Of a DNA stretch of 7,163 bases, positions 6,727-7,163 are shown piece after piece. Numbering within the stretch: position 1 is the stretch's first letter; each line of letters begins with the position of its first letter. Made by a program: the position numbers and the translations under genes. Source of the DNA: Gammaproteobacteria bacterium (GTDB lineage: Bacteria; Pseudomonadota; Gammaproteobacteria; UBA12402); the NCBI GenBank assembly GCA_028282395.1, contig JANQHY010000179.1:1-7163 (forward strand), in the 5' to 3' direction. The notes under the pieces were generated by a model. That model was not told the DNA's origin, did no database searches, and saw nothing but the letters and a program-made list of their open reading frames with translations.

Positions 6727-6756
6727 CAGTATCAAAAAACTGATACTGGCATTTTT
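6727..6756 (+). terminator. Putative intrinsic terminator without a clear gene
   Basis: CAGTATCA (6727-6734) and TGATACTG (6741-6748) form a perfect 8-bp stem with a 6-base A-rich loop, followed after three bases by TTTTT (6752-6756). The stem is AT-rich, so termination would be weak to moderate. It would end a plus-strand transcript, although no convincing gene lies just upstream. Confidence 0.4.
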
Positions 6757-6895
6757 CTAAACTTTATCTTGAAATACTCGCACTTCTGAAACGAAATCGC
6801 TTGTATTTTATGAAAGTGATAAGAAAATAACTCAGTGGGTGTTTCTGGTTATCGCTTCTTCCTTCTTGGGCATGTCAATGGATTATTGACCACCG

Positions 6896-6915
6896 AGGCA
6901 AGGAAAGCTTTGCCT
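6896..6915 (+). repeat. Leader hairpin before the four-cysteine gene
   Basis: AGGCAAGG (6896-6903) pairs with CTTTGCCT (6908-6915), eight pairs including one G-U, around the four-base loop AAAG. It lies about 100 bases before the next start codon and may be the first of two folded elements in that leader. Confidence 0.4.
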
Positions 6916-6944
6916 AAGACACTGCGTTATACATTTTACCCATC

Positions 6945-7005
6945 AGGGGAGTTATCCCCTGCGGGCAACTCCTTTGATTTAAATTTTTAATTTTTTTAAA
7001 GGAGA
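6945..7005 (+). promoter_or_regulatory. Hairpin and anti-Shine-Dalgarno segment in a leader
   Basis: AGGGGAGTT (6945-6953) pairs with AACTCCTTT (6967-6975), nine pairs including two G-U, with a small CCC/GGG stem inside (6957-6959 with 6963-6965). The right arm contains CTCCTTT (6969-6975), which is also the exact complement of AAAGGAG (6998-7004), the ribosome site of the next gene. The two pairings exclude each other. One would hide the ribosome site and the other would expose it. The T-rich bases that follow also allow a weak intrinsic terminator as an alternative reading. Confidence 0.4.
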
Positions 7006-7012
7006 ATGTTAT

Positions 7013-7163
7013 ATGAATACTATTCAAATAAATGAAAATGCTTGTCTTGATGGCAAAGCGGTGAAGTGCAAAGCATGTGACGAACCTTTGTCGATAAGGG
7101 AAAGGCAGAAGTATGTGGAACTTTGTGAGTGCTGCTCATCGGATTTTTACCAGGAAAATGTTG
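7013..7163 (+). CDS. Small four-cysteine (zinc-ribbon-like) protein, N-terminal part
   Basis: The first 50 codons of a gene that runs off the right edge. The ATG at 7013 follows the strongest ribosome site in the window, AAAGGAGA at 6998-7005. The protein has Cys19-x2-Cys22 and, 15 residues later, Cys38-x2-Cys41, with extra cysteines at 11 and 40. Two CxxC pairs at this spacing are typical of a zinc-ribbon or similar metal-binding knuckle, so structural zinc binding is likely. I do not recognise the family, and the missing C-terminus may hold the functional part. A catalytic, DNA-binding or anti-toxin-like role cannot be told apart. Its leader carries two hairpins and a segment complementary to the ribosome site. 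Confidence 0.7.
   Translation, partial: MNTIQINENACLDGKAVKCKACDEPLSIRERQKYVELCECCSSDFYQENV

Larger units (their letters stand above)
5964..7012. other. Gene-poor 1-kb stretch with short frames and hairpins
   Basis: No intact gene of convincing length is visible on either strand. No tRNA or rRNA is recognisable. The stretch holds a putative minus-strand promoter at its left end, two short plus-strand frames (6234-6377 and 6548-6652), several hairpins (6135-6173, 6304-6340, 6727-6748, 6896-6915, 6945-6975) and a stretch (6410-6700) that reads like protein but changes frame and carries stops. Base composition is not strikingly different from the genes nearby. The most economical reading is a decayed gene or mobile element plus the leader of the next gene. 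Confidence 0.5.

Noticed and set aside
6835..6990. Plus-strand frame from GTG 6835 to TAA 6990
   Set aside because: It reads partly like protein, but it has no ribosome site and spans the two leader hairpins, whose pairing explains its base pattern better.

Overview
The window looks like chromosomal DNA of a low-GC gammaproteobacterium. A Legionella-like organism is my best guess, from the AT-rich but well-organised genes and the gene families present, but no sequence here proves the taxon. Genes fill the first 6 kb. The last 1.2 kb is mostly gene-poor and ends inside a new small gene.

Layout. (1) Positions 3-1623, plus strand: the end of an OmpR/PhoB-type response regulator of the CusR/CopR heavy-metal group, overlapping by 14 bases a complete 476-residue sensor histidine kinase. 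(2) Positions 1769-3199, plus strand: a 14-helix MFS exporter of the DHA2 family, most like MdtD. (3) Positions 3314-4093, plus strand: a membrane protein of the DUF347/COG4705 type, built from four copies of one two-helix repeat. (4) A convergent gap of about 200 bases holds a 9-bp inverted repeat and, on the minus strand, what looks like the last piece of a UmuC-type Y-family DNA polymerase. (5) Positions 5963-4292, minus strand: a small unrecognised gene followed, 16 bases on, by a secreted FAD-dependent oxidase of the VAO fold with a probable covalent-flavin histidine. (6) Positions 5964-7012: no intact gene of convincing size, only short reading frames, several hairpins and coding-like but interrupted stretches. 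(7) From 7013 to the end: the start of a small four-cysteine (CxxC...CxxC) protein behind a strong ribosome site.

How the genes may work together. The sequences before the MFS gene and before the DUF347 gene share a motif (TGACGGtTTTGTCA and TGACGGaTTTGTAA). It resembles the known CusR box (TGACAAnnTTGTCA), and the neighbouring response regulator is CusR-like. My inference is that regions 1 to 3 form one unit: an envelope or metal stress is sensed by the kinase, and the regulator switches on an exporter and a DUF347 membrane protein of unknown activity. The inducing signal and the substrates cannot be read from the sequence.

The other point of interest is the leader of the last gene. One segment there can pair either with an upstream arm or, over seven perfect bases, with the Shine-Dalgarno sequence, as a translational switch would.
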